The notes below the pieces were generated by a model. The model saw only the letters and a program-made list of their open reading frames with translations. It was not told the DNA's origin and made no database searches. 64,000 bases of DNA from Acanthosepion esculentum (lineage: Eukaryota > Mollusca > Cephalopoda > Sepiida > Sepiidae): positions 40,808,353 through 40,872,352 of the forward strand of contig OZ038492.1 of NCBI GenBank assembly GCA_964036315.1, read 5' to 3'. The stretch's first letter is position 1. Every line of letters begins with the position of its first letter. Below are positions 24,491 to 35,619 of this stretch, piece by piece. The translations under genes were made by a program, and so were the position numbers.

Positions 24491-24655
24491 ATATCAAAAA
24501 CGTATAGCTGGCAACATCATTGTTTCAAAAACGTATAGCTGGCAACATCATTGTTTCAAAAACGTATAGCTGGCAACATCATTGTTTCAAAAACACATAG
24601 CTGGCAACATCATATTGTTTCAAAAACGTGTAGTTGGCAACATCTTTGTTTCAAT
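24491..24655. repeat. 31-bp tandem repeat, about 5 copies
   Basis: Unit TATAGCTGGCAACATCATTG plus TTTCAAAAACG. The first three copies are identical, the fourth and fifth diverge (CACATAG; GTGTAGTTGG), so the array grew recently from one end. Confidence 0.95.
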
Positions 24656-24835
24656 GTGCTGGAAAAGACCTGGAAGTTCACTATTTTCCCATAGCTGGGA
24701 CCCCAACAGGTGCTACCACCCCGGGTCAGGGTGGACCTGGGAACACCAGCAATTAAGAGGTGGTTCCACACTTCCTCAAAACCTCCTGATCAGAGGCCTT
24801 GCTGCTGGATGCAGTTTAATGTCGTACCCAGGATG
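24656..24835. other. GC-rich island of unknown nature
   Basis: About 180 bases clearly richer in G+C than the neighbourhood (GGGACCCCAACAGGTGCTAC, CCCGGGTCAGGGTGGACC). Frames are open but show no recognisable protein, and splice signals fitting the semaphorin phase are not evident. It may be the tail of a dispersed repeat. Confidence 0.4.
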
Positions 24836-25064
24836 ATGTATATCAAAAGACCAGCTAGCCAAATTAGTCTAGCAAAAAGTAAGTAATTAAAAAGTAATTA
24901 AATAAGACATTGTTATGTACTTCCATTTGGTCAGATAATTTGGCTTCTTTGCTGGACTAAAGAAGAATTTTTTTTTTTACCATCCTTTCACCATTCTACA
25001 TTTGGTCTTGGTTTTAACCAAAGCCACAGAAGTCCGAGTTATATTTTTAACATGCCTAATCATT

Positions 25065-25235
25065 AAGCAGGATGTGTTGGTAGTGTAATTCACTTTCACA
25101 CTTGTAAAAAAGCATGAATCTGTCCCCTTCTTCCAGCTATGGGTTAAATAGCAAAGTAGACTTGGCTCTTTAACTTTGCTTGGCAACCAGTCCAAGAAAT
25201 GGAAAACTCTGTATTTCAAATCATTGAGAAAACAA
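25065..25235 (+). mobile_element. SINE-1 copy (internally deleted)
   Basis: GGATGTGTTGGTAGTGTAAT is a shortened head, then CTTCCAGCTATGGGTTAAATAGC, TTGGCAACCAGTCC and AAACTCTG follow the family order. Confidence 0.75.
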
Positions 25236-25944
25236 CAGTAAAACACTCAAGTATATTTCCTAAGAATCCGTGGCAATTTACAAATAATAGAAAAAATGGA
25301 ATCTGCAGAGAGTCATGATCACCTATGTTGGTATTTAGAAAAAAATCCTTCCTTTTTTTTTTTTTTAAATATTCCAGTGGGTACTGGTATTTTTTTGGGG
25401 GTGGTATTCCTAATTGGAACTAGAAAAGAAAAAAAGATTCTTCATACACAAGACACTGAATATATTAAATATATTTAATTAAGCATACCAAAATTGATAA
25501 AATATAAAATAAATATATTAGGAATATAAATATTTAAATAAATATTTTGTGACATATACCAGGCTCCTCTGTTTTATACTTAAATTACATTTTATGGTTT
25601 GATGGTTTGGTTGGTCGTTTGTTTCTTTCTTTCTTTGCTTATGATGACCTGTTGTCTGTTTTTGTCTTCCATGTTTGCGGAACATTTTTTTTCTAATCTC
25701 TATCTGATATTTCATTCTCTTCTCTTCTTTTTTGAATGTGAGAGTCTTTTTCCTTCATTTTTTTTAATGATATGATATTGAATATTCTGGGCCTTGTGTT
25801 AAATGTTAATTATTCTTTTTTTATTTCCTTCTTTCAAGTACTTTAAATCGTTCATCTATGTGTATGTTTTTGTACTTCTATATGTGCATATTTTTATTTG
25901 CTGAAAACAAGATATGAAAGAAGTTGTCACATCAGCACACATAT

Positions 25945-26020
25945 CCGCACAACACACACACACACACACACATATATGAATATATAAAAAATATATAATA
26001 TATGTGTGTGTGTGTGTTGT
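25945..26020. repeat. (CA)n / (TA)n / (TG)n compound microsatellite
   Basis: (CA)n at 25951-25972 and (TG)n at 26002-26018 around a TA-rich centre form a short inverted repeat. Confidence 0.9.
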
Positions 26021-26550
26021 GAATGTGTGCGTGTTTTCCTATTTCTTTATTTTTGTATACATTATTTGCTTGCATGTTTTTCTCACTGATGTTATCTATG
26101 CTTACTTCCTTTTTGTTATTTTTGAGTCAAAGATTATTTTTTCACTTTCAAAATGTTGCAATGTTTTCATTTGCTTATTTTATTATCAAAACACATTTTC
26201 TATAAACATATATAAATATATTACAATTTCCTATAAAATATTTCTGAAAATATATATTACAATTTAAAACAAGTGTTTAGAAAATAAGACATTGTTACAC
26301 AATAATGATACATAAATATGCAAATATAATGGCACCCAAATTAAAATAGAATAAAATAATTTGGTTGTTTTCTTTTTGCTTATATTTTCTGTTTTAAGAA
26401 ATGAAATTATATAAAAATATAAGAATTATATCAAATGACAGAGAAAGAACACCAAATATAATATTACCCAATCAAAATATTGTAAATAACACTTTAAAAA
26501 AAATCAAACTTCTTAAAAAAAAATAAAAACTAAATAATTAGATTAATATT

Positions 26551-26967
26551 TTACAGGTGCATCATGGGTAAATATTTTACAGGTGCCTTATGGGTAAAAA
26601 GTATTTTGCTTAATTGATTTTATTATAAAGATTTATTTTAGATTTTCAGTTCTTTTCATCAGAAAATTTCAAAGTAACAAGTTTCCAATTTTATATTTTA
26701 AGGCAAACTTTAGCAAACCTTTTTATTTAAGACTGATTGAAAACTGTAACAGCAGAAATATAGATTGTATCGCTTTAATCTGATCCAGATAAAATGATAG
26801 AAAACAGAAATTAATCCCTAATGTAATTCTGTGTAAACATATGCTAAACCTCTAGTCTTGCAAGCTCATTATGCATATACATATCCATGTAAGCAGTTTT
26901 TAATATAGTTTATATAATATAAACTATATTAAAATAAAACCAATATTTACCCATGATGCACCTGTAA
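26551..26967. repeat. 26-bp perfect inverted repeats enclosing 365 bp
   Basis: TTACAGGTGCATCATGGG... at 26551-26576 is matched exactly, inverted, at 26942-26967. A second, diverged direct copy of the left motif (TTACAGGTGCCTTATGGG) follows at about 26577-26602. Could be the ends of a small non-autonomous transposon or a foldback. Confidence 0.8.
26898..26934. repeat. AT-rich palindrome, 18-bp arms
   Basis: TTTTAATATAGTTTATAT, one spacer base, then the exact reverse complement. It lies inside the inverted repeat pair 26551-26967, close to the right arm. Confidence 0.9.
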
Positions 26968-27645
26968 ACACAATTTTTTATATTTTATTCTGATTTTTAA
27001 CTTGTTGTATTAAAAGTAATTAATTAAATTCAGAAATAATTAGTAAATATGTACCTAAACATTTAGTTAAAGAATCAGATTTTAAATTGCTAAATTATGG
27101 TTCAAATTGTATCAAAATTTCTAATAACACATACACAATCTAATAATGGCAGATTCAAAATCTAACAGACCATGAGAGCAGTGGCATAGCAAGGGTTCTC
27201 AGTATCTAGGGGTGAATACAATTTTGGTGCTCCCATCTGAGTTACCCCTGAAATGATTTACTGTATGTTTTGAGACATATTATCCACTGAACGACAATAA
27301 CAAAGATTTTAATCCCAGGCAAAAATAACGTCCCAATATCTTAGATATTAGGTTAGATCTCAGAACTAAGTATACATATATAATATTCAAATTGTTTTGG
27401 AATTCATGGCATCCAGTGATATTCGATGTCACAGCTAAAGTAAATTAAAGCTATATCTCAAGTTCAGAGTTATGTAACTCGCTTAGAAAGCTGTTTATTT
27501 GTGGTAGCGTCCATAGTTTATGAAACAGCAGAAAAAAATGGACTGGATCATATAGATTTAGTTAGCCCTACATTCAAGAAAAATATTATTTTACAAAACT
27601 GGTATTCATGGCTATGTTAATCTATAGATCTACTTTTCTTACCAG

Positions 27646-27839
27646 ATGAAAATTTGTGCCGCTTAGCATCTGTGCTGGATGGTGACTGCCCACCACCTGC
27701 TTCCCTTCCCCGTCACTGTATGGCATTTGCTAGACCACAGTGTGCCGAATTAGAGAGAGATAAAACCTGTATATATTTCTTCGGTGGTGACCTCCTCAGT
27801 CTTTATGACAGAAGTGTGGATGAATTATTTTTATATTAA
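27646..27839 (+). CDS. Sema1a: Candidate alternative 3' exon of the semaphorin (Cys-rich)
   Basis: TACTTTTCTTACCAG ends at 27645. Joined to exon 6 (phase 1), the exon reads on as DENLCRLASVLDGDCPPPAS, later LPRHCMAFARPQC, ELERDKTCIYFFGG and ends ELFLY at TAA 27837-27839. G+C is much higher than in the surrounding intron, as for true exons. AATAAA lies 52 bases after the stop. If terminal, the product would be a secreted sema-PSI protein with a short Cys-rich tail. Alternatively the exon is internal: phase 1 donors are possible at 27682 (GTGACT) or 27769 (GTATAT), and both would join in frame to 58258. I do not recognise the tail as a known domain. Confidence 0.55.
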
Positions 27840-27890
27840 GTCAAGCCGAAAAGAACATCGGCATTTTCAGTATGTAGGTCAGGAATCTAA

Positions 27891-27896
27891 AATAAA
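27891..27896 (+). terminator. Possible polyadenylation signal AATAAA
   Basis: AATAAA 52 bases after the stop of the candidate terminal exon. In AT-rich DNA the hexamer is common, so it is only supportive. Confidence 0.35.
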
Positions 27897-28154
27897 AAAA
27901 TACAAGAGAATATTTATATCAGCTTGAATATTAATATTTATATCAGCAGTATGCCAATGCAGGCTGGGTACTTCATATATTTGCTAGCTTTTCTGTTTCT
28001 AATCAAAGGAATGAGACTACTAAAGACAAGAGTTTATTTTATTGTGAACTGGTAACATAATAGACAAATTAGTTGACGACAAAACAAAAAAAAATAATTC
28101 TTAGCTAATATGGAAATAATATAAGCATGAAAAAATATGACTTAATACTGTTTT

Positions 28155-28320
28155 GCAGGACAAACCGGGTTCTATAGCCTTAGTTTGCAACCGGTCTAGG
28201 AGAAGGAAAACTGAATTCAAAACTGTATGTAGCCTTGGTGAAGCACATACTATGCAGGAAAGGGAAAATTTGCATTGACTCGATGATCCAGACTATGGTC
28301 TATTCCTTTTAAACCTGTGT
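28155..28320 (+). mobile_element. SINE-1 fragment (3' half)
   Basis: Starts inside the body (GCAGGACAAACCGGGTTCTA), then CAACCGGTCTAGGAGAAGG and a tail GCACATACTATGCAGG followed by TTGCATTGACTCGATGATCC. The same tail occurs at 50200-50275. Confidence 0.85.
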
Positions 28321-28779
28321 TAATTATATGAAGGTTTTACGAAAATAAAACTGCTAGAATCAAAATTATTTCATTAATTTATTGGTAGATTAATTTTTGT
28401 ATTAAAAAAAATTTATTTTGACATTTAACCCTGAATAATAGTTCAATCAAGAGAGAAATAAAAAGTATAATATCACAGAGAAAGATGATATGCAATGTTT
28501 ATCGAATAAACTTTGACAGCATTTTTAACGTTATGAAATGTTGCTATGGTGCGAAGGGTTAATGGAAACAAATACTTCAGTTGCACGGATTTGTGACGGT
28601 GATATCTGAACATTTCACTAAGAAAGAAAGAAAAAAATATGACATTTCCTGATGTTTGCAGCTAGTCAACATTGGAAATTCAATAAGTCATATTTCCTCT
28701 CCTAATATGTGTAATATTAAAATGATCTGATTTACAAGTATAACAAATATTTATCAATGAAAGGGATATTAGGCCATTC

Positions 28780-29324
<545 letters not shown>

Positions 29325-29476
29325 GACAATTGGAAATTGTTCATGAAAGTATGATGTTTCAAATATATATCCAGGTATGCATTTCATCGTTTAGGTTTCA
29401 TCAGATCGAAGCAGCAAAATGCATAATCAGGTATATTTTTGAAACACTACACTTTCATGAACATTTCCCAATTGTC
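29325..29476. repeat. Inverted repeat / hairpin, ~60-bp arms
   Basis: GACAATTGG...TTGTTCATGAAAGT on the left (29325-29385) pairs with ACTTTCATGAACA...CCAATTGTC on the right (29416-29476). The loop is about 30 bases (GGTTTCATCAGATCGAAGC). A (TA)n tract lies directly on the left and another starts at 29521. Confidence 0.88.
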
Positions 29477-29518
29477 AATAATTTATAGCTCTGTCAGGAT
29501 CATATACCCCAATTTTAT

Positions 29519-29520
<2 letters not shown>

Positions 29521-29596
<76 letters not shown>
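29521..29596. repeat. (TA)n-(GA)n microsatellite
   Basis: (TA)n runs into (GA)n of about 36 bases. Confidence 0.95.
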
Positions 29597-29599
29597 GTG

Positions 29600-29960
29600 A
29601 CATTTATTCAGTGAAGTTAGGTTGGACATTCATGCGTCTATCATGTCAACCATGCTGGTCCTGCATTGAGATCAAAAGGTCATTAAGATGACATTCTGTG
29701 TCATTGCATAGTTGGTCAATGTAGGTGGTTGCTGGGTTGACCAACTCATCTTGCTCCATGGCTAGGAATCCAGATCAGTGGATCACTCACGAGTTCTTTT
29801 TTAATAAGATTGTAGAAATATCAAGGATGGCTCCATCGAGCTGCGATTTACTACAATGTTGTCTCCAGGATATGTTAAGTATAGCTCTCAACATCTGAGT
29901 GTAGGTTGATTCAAGCTTAGACTGTAGGGTTTTATGTTAACAATGCTCATATGTTGCTAC
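29600..29960 (-). mobile_element. Probable LINE-related repeat, also seen at 55865
   Basis: Shares the order CATTCxTG(A/C)GTCTATCA(T/C)GTCAACC, AAAGGTCATTA and TTGGTCAATG with 55865-56040, where the sequence runs into an RT fragment. No intact frame; orientation is uncertain. Confidence 0.5.
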
Positions 29961-30289
29961 TCTCCACAATTAAAAGTTTCATGTGGACACTTAGATGTTG
30001 ATTCTGTTGTATCACATTTTGGTAAAACAAACAAAGAGCTGTATTTCATCATTTTTATCACCCAAGGATTGTGAGTCAAAGAATCAAGATTAAACTTTCA
30101 TATGGATTGTTTTATGGAAGTATCTATAGTTATAAGAATGTTTTATTTTCCAAACATGGTCAGCATGTTGTGACTGTGTTCATAGTTGATATTGCTGAGT
30201 GTTGGCTTTTTCAGTTTTAGTAATAATTGAAGCATTATTATGCATAAAATAATCCATATATTCACTTAAAAGTAAAATAAAACTTTATA

Positions 30290-30400
30290 AGGGCTAAAAG
30301 TATAGCTGAAAGTGTCTGAAAAGTAGTGATAACAACAACAAAGATGAAGACAATAGTCCGAATATAAATAGTGTAAATATTAATTTCAATGTTTAAAAAA
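30290..30400 (+). mobile_element. SINE-2 tail fragment
   Basis: Carries the family 2 core AACAACAACAAAGATGAAGA, then CAATAGTCCGAATATAAATA and GTGTAAAT. See 62690-63205 for the most complete copies. Confidence 0.75.
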
Positions 30401-30618
30401 ACAAGTATATTTACTAAAATACATATATCCACTAAATATAATGTTATAGTAATAATGTTAGATTTTAAATAAGCCATTAATTGCTTACAAATTACTTTGT
30501 TAATGATTCTTGTAAGACAAAAAAGTTAGCAGATCTAGACTTCCTGATGTTCCAATGAGAGATGTGAACATCTTAAATAGGGAAATTGAATGTTGCTATT
30601 TGTAAATATTAACATGTA

Positions 30619-30735
30619 CAGGGTGCGATGGATAAATTGTCATCTAAATTACGCAAAAATGTAAAATAACACTGTTCTTTTAACATATATTTACCAAAAT
30701 TACACATCAGTCAGTTATGTGCTATGCATGATACA
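30619..30735. mobile_element. Mariner terminal fragment, copy 2
   Basis: CAGGGTGCGATGGATAAATT and the following ~100 bases match the left ends at 21232 and 31300, then similarity stops. Preceded by AACATGTA, mirrored by TACATGTT after the right end of copy 3. Confidence 0.85.
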
Positions 30736-30814
30736 CACTTAGACGATCACGATACATGTCTGACGAGGCAGATTTTTTCCCACAGTAGGTTGCCATTTCT
30801 TTCTGGGGTAGGCC

Positions 30815-31025
30815 AGTTGACATTCATCCAAGGCTGTCCAGTTATTTACCCATAGCTGGGGTGGAAAAAATAGGATTCATACCTTTCCTAAGGGTATTAG
30901 CACATAAGTGAATGTAATGGATTTGACTGGAATTCAAATTCGGCTCTCCTATTCCTCAATCCGAGCCGCAAATCAATTATTCCACTCTGCCTACTCGGTT
31001 GTAATTCCAGTAATACTTGTTAACC
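30815..31025 (-). mobile_element. SINE-1 copy
   Basis: Minus-strand order: degraded tRNA-like head (31025 to about 30940, including GAATTCGAATT-like B box remnant), then CATTCACTTATGTGCTAATACC, GGTATGAATCC and CAGCTATGGGTAAATAAC. Confidence 0.8.
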
Positions 31026-31106
31026 ATTACACCACATTGAAATTCTCCAAGAAGAAAAAGGTATGAATATAAAGAAAAGAGGAAATTTAGAGAAATAGAG
31101 TCGTAA

Positions 31107-31146
31107 AGAAGAAGAAGAAGAAGAAGAAGAAGAAGAAGAAGAAGAA
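31107..31146 (+). repeat. (GAA)n microsatellite
   Basis: About 13 uninterrupted GAA/AAG triplets followed by purine-rich sequence to 31230. Confidence 0.97.
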
Positions 31147-31246
31147 ATAGAAATTGAATGAGATAAAGAAAAAAGCATCAAAGAAATAGAAGATAAGAGA
31201 GAATGAATGTAAAGAATAAAAGAAGTATATATTAATAAATATACAC

Positions 31247-31279
<33 letters not shown>

Positions 31280-31299
31280 GATAGATAGATGCTCACACT

Positions 31300-32538
31300 G
31301 GGTGCGATGGATAAATTGTCGTGTAAATTATGGAAAAATGAAAATAATGCTGCCATCTCATTTTAACACATATTTAACAAAATTGCACATAAATATCTTG
31401 AAATTCTAAAGAGTAAATTTATTCAATAAAATCGGAATCGGCTTCAACCACAAGACAACTTTGGAATCTCCTGCAACTCTTCTGCATATTCACCTTGTTT
31501 ACATTGGTGAACGTTGCCATAATCCTTGCCTTCAGTTCCTCTTTGGTAAAGAGCTTTGTTGGTCACTCATTCAACTGTGCCCTACACATAATAATCAAGG
31601 GTCTTGTAGTTCAGGGAGTTAGGTAGCCAGATGTAAGAAGGAATGTGGTTGTAGAAATTGTCTGACAGCCATGACTGTGTTCTCCTGCTTGTGTGGCATG
31701 GTGCAGAGTCCTGTTGCCAGACATAGGATCTTCCAGCAGCTATCTTCTTGACCTAGGGCAGCACTACCTCCTAAAGGCACTTGATGTAGGACCCGTGTTG
31801 AGTCTGAGGCCCTGTGTGAAGATGAAGAGAAGCATAGTGTCACCATTACTAGTGATCACACCAAACACCTACGTAATCGATATTAGACTCATACATAAAA
31901 TCTGAATCCTCTGCACTGTATAAACCCTCTGCATTGTCCTTAGATTGACACTCAAACACTCTGTATAAATCCTCTGCATTGTCCTTAGATTGACACTCAA
32001 ACACTCTGTATAAACCCTCTGCATTGTCCTTAGATTGACACTCAAACACTCTGTATAAACCCTCTGCATTGTCCTTAGATTGACACTCAAACACTCTGTA
32101 TAAATCCTCTGCATTGTCCTTAGATTGACACTCAAACACTCTGTATAAATCCTCTGCATTGTCCTTAGATTGACACTCAAACACTCTGTATAAACCCTCT
32201 GCATTGTCCTTAGATTGACACTCAAACACTCTGTATAAATCCTCTGCATTGTCCTTAGATTGACACTCAAACACTCTGTATAAATCCTCTGCATTGTCCT
32301 TAGATTGACACTTAAACACTCTGAAATGTTCATCATATTGTAGCTTCCTTCATGAATGCCAAGCAGTACAGTCTGCCGTTTCCATATTTCTGGTGGAGTG
32401 AATTGCGTCATTTTTTTAATCACAGTCAGTGCCCAACTGACCCTACTATACTGTGCAGTCAAAAAATTTAAAAAAAAACAATGTGCATGCACAAAATTAA
32501 AAATATAAAATGGTGACAATTTACCCATCCTACCCTGT
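31300..32538 (-). mobile_element. Tc1/mariner-type transposon, copy 3, with internal array
   Basis: Left end GGGTGCGATGGATAAATTGT; right end ACAATTTACCCATCCTACCC then TG|TA. Read on the minus strand, the transposase starts MTQFTPPEIWKRQTVLLGIH with EGSYNMMNISECLSVN: an N-terminal helix-turn-helix. That part runs into nine 45-bp in-frame units and then breaks off. The catalytic-domain region nearer the left end is in pieces (31619-31846 shows shifted frames over the same sequence as copy 1). A large central part is missing compared with a normal ~1.3 kb element. Inactive. Confidence 0.9.
31917..32321 (-). repeat. 45-bp tandem array, nine units, inside the transposase HTH region
   Basis: Each 45-bp unit reads ECLSVNLRTMQR(I/V)YT on the minus strand with no frame break. 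Copies differ mainly at one base (ATT/ACC-type change giving I or V). The unit derives from the element's own ECLSVN...VQRI segment, present once in the parent protein. Confidence 0.95.
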
Positions 32539-32734
32539 ACATGTTTAGTCTTGGTAAATTAAGACAATCTTCCAGATTTGCTTATCTGTTGCCTGTCATA
32601 ACTAGTTTAATTATGCAAGGGAATGACATGTTCGTAAGCAATAGTAGTAGAGAAGCCAGAAAGAAGACTGAAAATGAAAGAAAGAAGAAAGACAATTGGA
32701 AAAGAAAGAAAGAAAGACGATTGGCAATGAAAGA

Positions 32735-32737
<3 letters not shown>

Positions 32738-32771
<34 letters not shown>
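32738..32771 (+). repeat. (CA)n microsatellite
   Basis: About 17 CA units following a purine-rich AAGAAAGAAAG stretch. Confidence 0.95.
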
Positions 32772-32774
<3 letters not shown>

Positions 32775-32814
32775 TAGGGTTAGTAATCGCAGCAAATATG
32801 AAAAACAATCTATT

Positions 32815-32945
32815 AGCTTACACAATTCGGACGACTGTTGTCCTCATCTTTGTTGTCATATTCACGACGTTTCGGTCGTTGTGCACCTTGGCCTTATTCA
32901 GCTGATTGAAATTTCGAACTGAACCCTTTATTTCATCCATGGCCA
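32815..32945 (-). mobile_element. SINE-2 fragment
   Basis: Minus strand: CGACCGAAACGTCGTGAATA, then TGACAACAAAGATGAGGACA and ACAGTCGTC. Ends toward GGTTCAGTTCGAAATTTC as in the other copies. Confidence 0.75.
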
Positions 32946-33042
32946 GGTGTCAAGGTTTTTTTTTAAAAAGTTTGAAGGATAAGGCAGGCAAGAAAACTTT
33001 GTAACCACCTCCAGATACTTGGGAACACCTCCAGTCTGAGAC

Positions 33043-33242
33043 NNNNNNNNNNNNNNNNNNNNNNNNNNNNNNNNNNNNNNNNNNNNNNNNNNNNNNNNNN
33101 NNNNNNNNNNNNNNNNNNNNNNNNNNNNNNNNNNNNNNNNNNNNNNNNNNNNNNNNNNNNNNNNNNNNNNNNNNNNNNNNNNNNNNNNNNNNNNNNNNNN
33201 NNNNNNNNNNNNNNNNNNNNNNNNNNNNNNNNNNNNNNNNNN
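33043..33242. other. Assembly gap (200 N)
   Basis: Exactly 200 N, a placeholder of unknown true size in the large intron. Confidence 1.
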
Positions 33243-33532
33243 ACTTTGTCTATAACTTTGAATATATGGTATATTACGAGTTATACTTTATGGTTGAAGT
33301 TGTTAGCTCATGATTTTGAATACTGACATTTAAAAGCAGGTACATGGTGCTAGGAAGTCTTCCTGTTCCTGTATTCCTCCTTTTGGCCTTATGCTATAAC
33401 ATACTAATCATTCAAGATAGATACCAATATATAAAACTGCCTATAAAACTGCCTAAAACAGTAAAACGGTCTGTTCATTTTTCATTATATTTATACTTGT
33501 AGAAGACATATATTGATCTGAAATTTGCATTA

Positions 33533-33537
<5 letters not shown>

Positions 33538-33582
<45 letters not shown>
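33538..33582. repeat. (TA)n microsatellite
   Basis: About 45 bases of TA directly before the terminal-repeat-like element at 33588. Confidence 0.95.
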
Positions 33583-33586
<4 letters not shown>

Positions 33587-33587
33587 C

Positions 33588-34262
33588 CATATATTTTCAT
33601 GTATAAGACAAAAACCACCCTTAAAAATTGAGATTTGGCTCATACTACAATTAAAATATAAAAGAAACCTTAAATTCTGAGTGATGTTTGTTGGTAAGCT
33701 AACCTCGGCCTTAGTGCAATAACCAATAATGTACACATTTACATTCAGATTCACATTATCAAATAAACTGATAATAAAAGTAATAAAACTCTTTCTACCT
33801 TATATATTACTGGCATAACTTCATAATAAATTGCCTATTTGAAAAAAAAATTCCACATCACTGAAAACAACATGCAAGCACAGCTAATAAAATGTAAGCA
33901 TCGAGTTATGATTGCGTTCACAGCAATGGACTGTACTATTATCATACACCAGGCTGTTTGTAACAGTTTAGATATAGGAAAAGAAGAAGAATCATTATTT
34001 GCAAGAGATTATGTAATGAAACGTAGATAAAACAATGGTTTCCCTTTTAAGGGACGTGGGTAAAAAATACGATATAGAATTGGTTTTAATATTTCATTTA
34101 TTTTGAATGTCTAAGGATTCAGTAAGTAACATTTCCAATAATATCATCTTTATATAATCAATAAACAATCATCTTATACTACATGTATAGGATAAATTCA
34201 TGAAAATTTGTTATATTTTTGACCTTGTCTTATCTAAAGATTGACTTATATGTGAAATATAA
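33588..34262. mobile_element. Putative DNA transposon with imperfect terminal inverted repeats
   Basis: TATATTTTCATGTATAAGAC on the left is matched, inverted, by GACTTATATGTGAAATATA at the right end, with a second TCTTATCTAA motif inside. An open stretch at 33839-34030 (MQAQLIKCKHRV) shows no family I recognise. Confidence 0.45.
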
Positions 34263-34797
34263 TATATCAAACTGATTAGTTTTTTTAAGAAAAACTGACT
34301 AGTAAATAGCTTGCTTAGTAAGTAGAAAGATTTATATGCAATCAAGAAAGCATATAAAAAATAATTATCACATGCAATCATTATTTGCAAGAGATTATGT
34401 AATGAAATGTAGATAAAACAATGGTTTCCCTTTTAAGGGACGTGGGTAAAAAATACGATATAGAATTGGTTTTAATATTTCATTTATTTTGAATTTCTAA
34501 GGATTCAGTAAGTAACATTTCCAATAATATCATCTTTATATAATCAATAAACAATCATCTTATACTACATGTATAGGATAAATTCATGAAAATTTGTTAT
34601 ATTTTTGACCTCGTCTTATCTAAAGGTTGACTTATATGTGAAATATATGCTATATTTATGATATACAGAATTACTTACTGGTAAATCAAACTGATTAGTT
34701 TTTTTAAGAAAAACTGACTAGTAAATAGCTTGCTTAGTAAGTAGAAAGATTTATATGCAATCAAGAAAGCATATAAAAATAATTATCACATGCAATT
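33992..34797 (+). repeat. Large tandem duplication (386-bp and ~420-bp copies)
   Basis: The block starting TCATTATTTGCAAGAGATTA at 33992 is repeated from 34378 with few changes. The second copy carries about 33 extra bases near 34650-34685. The first copy includes the right end of the preceding element, so its right terminus exists twice. Confidence 0.95.
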
Positions 34798-35619
34798 AAA
34801 TATTATTGTCACATTGCTGGCTGCATTTAGCTTTATTCAATTTACTTTTCAAAATATAATGATACATTCTACTTCTTAAAACACAGTTTTCTTTTCTCAC
34901 TCACAATTTCCTGATGATGACTCATGTGAGTTTAAATTTTGGGACAACACAAGATGAATGCTGGCCAATTTATCCACAGACAACAACCACATTTGCAAAA
35001 GGATATTCCGACATTAGAAGAAATGAATAGAAAGACAATTAAATCGAATAGATATAAAATGTCTTGATTTTATCTATACATGTTTAAAAGAAGGGTTGCT
35101 ACCAGAATATACTAAATTTAAAGACAGATTTCTAGAGACAAAAGAGAAGTTAAAAAAGAAGGCAAAATGATCCATGAGAAAGAAAGAAGGAAGGAATGAG
35201 ATTTCTTCATTCAGTTGATGAACAATTTGAAAAGCTTTTCTCTGTTGCTTTTTTTTGCTTCAGTCCTGAAAGTTCTTTCTCTTATAGCTCTCTCTCTCTC
35301 ATCTGCTCTCCTTCTCTTGATATTTCTCTTTTTCTCTTTGGCTTATGCAATGTTTATTATAGCATTACTTATTTATTTTTGCTAAATTTTGCTCTGTTTC
35401 TTTGATAAGAAGAAACTGTGAATCTGAAAGAGCCACCTTCAAAACATCAAGATAGATGAACAAATTTAAATAAATATATATTTTATTTTTACCAAAACCA
35501 TTAAAATCAGTCAAACAGATCACTTCTTTGGTGTGGTGTCGATTGTCTGAAGGAAATCTTAAATCCAGTTTTCTGGGTGTTTTTTTGACATTTTAAATGA
35601 AATAAATCAGAGTATTTTT

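Noticed and set aside
31869..32528. 219-residue repetitive protein as a novel gene
   Set aside because: It is the mariner transposase N-terminus with an expanded 45-bp array.
33043..33242. Missing exon hidden in the gap
   Set aside because: Possible in principle, but exon phases on either side need no additional exon and the gap has a standard placeholder size.
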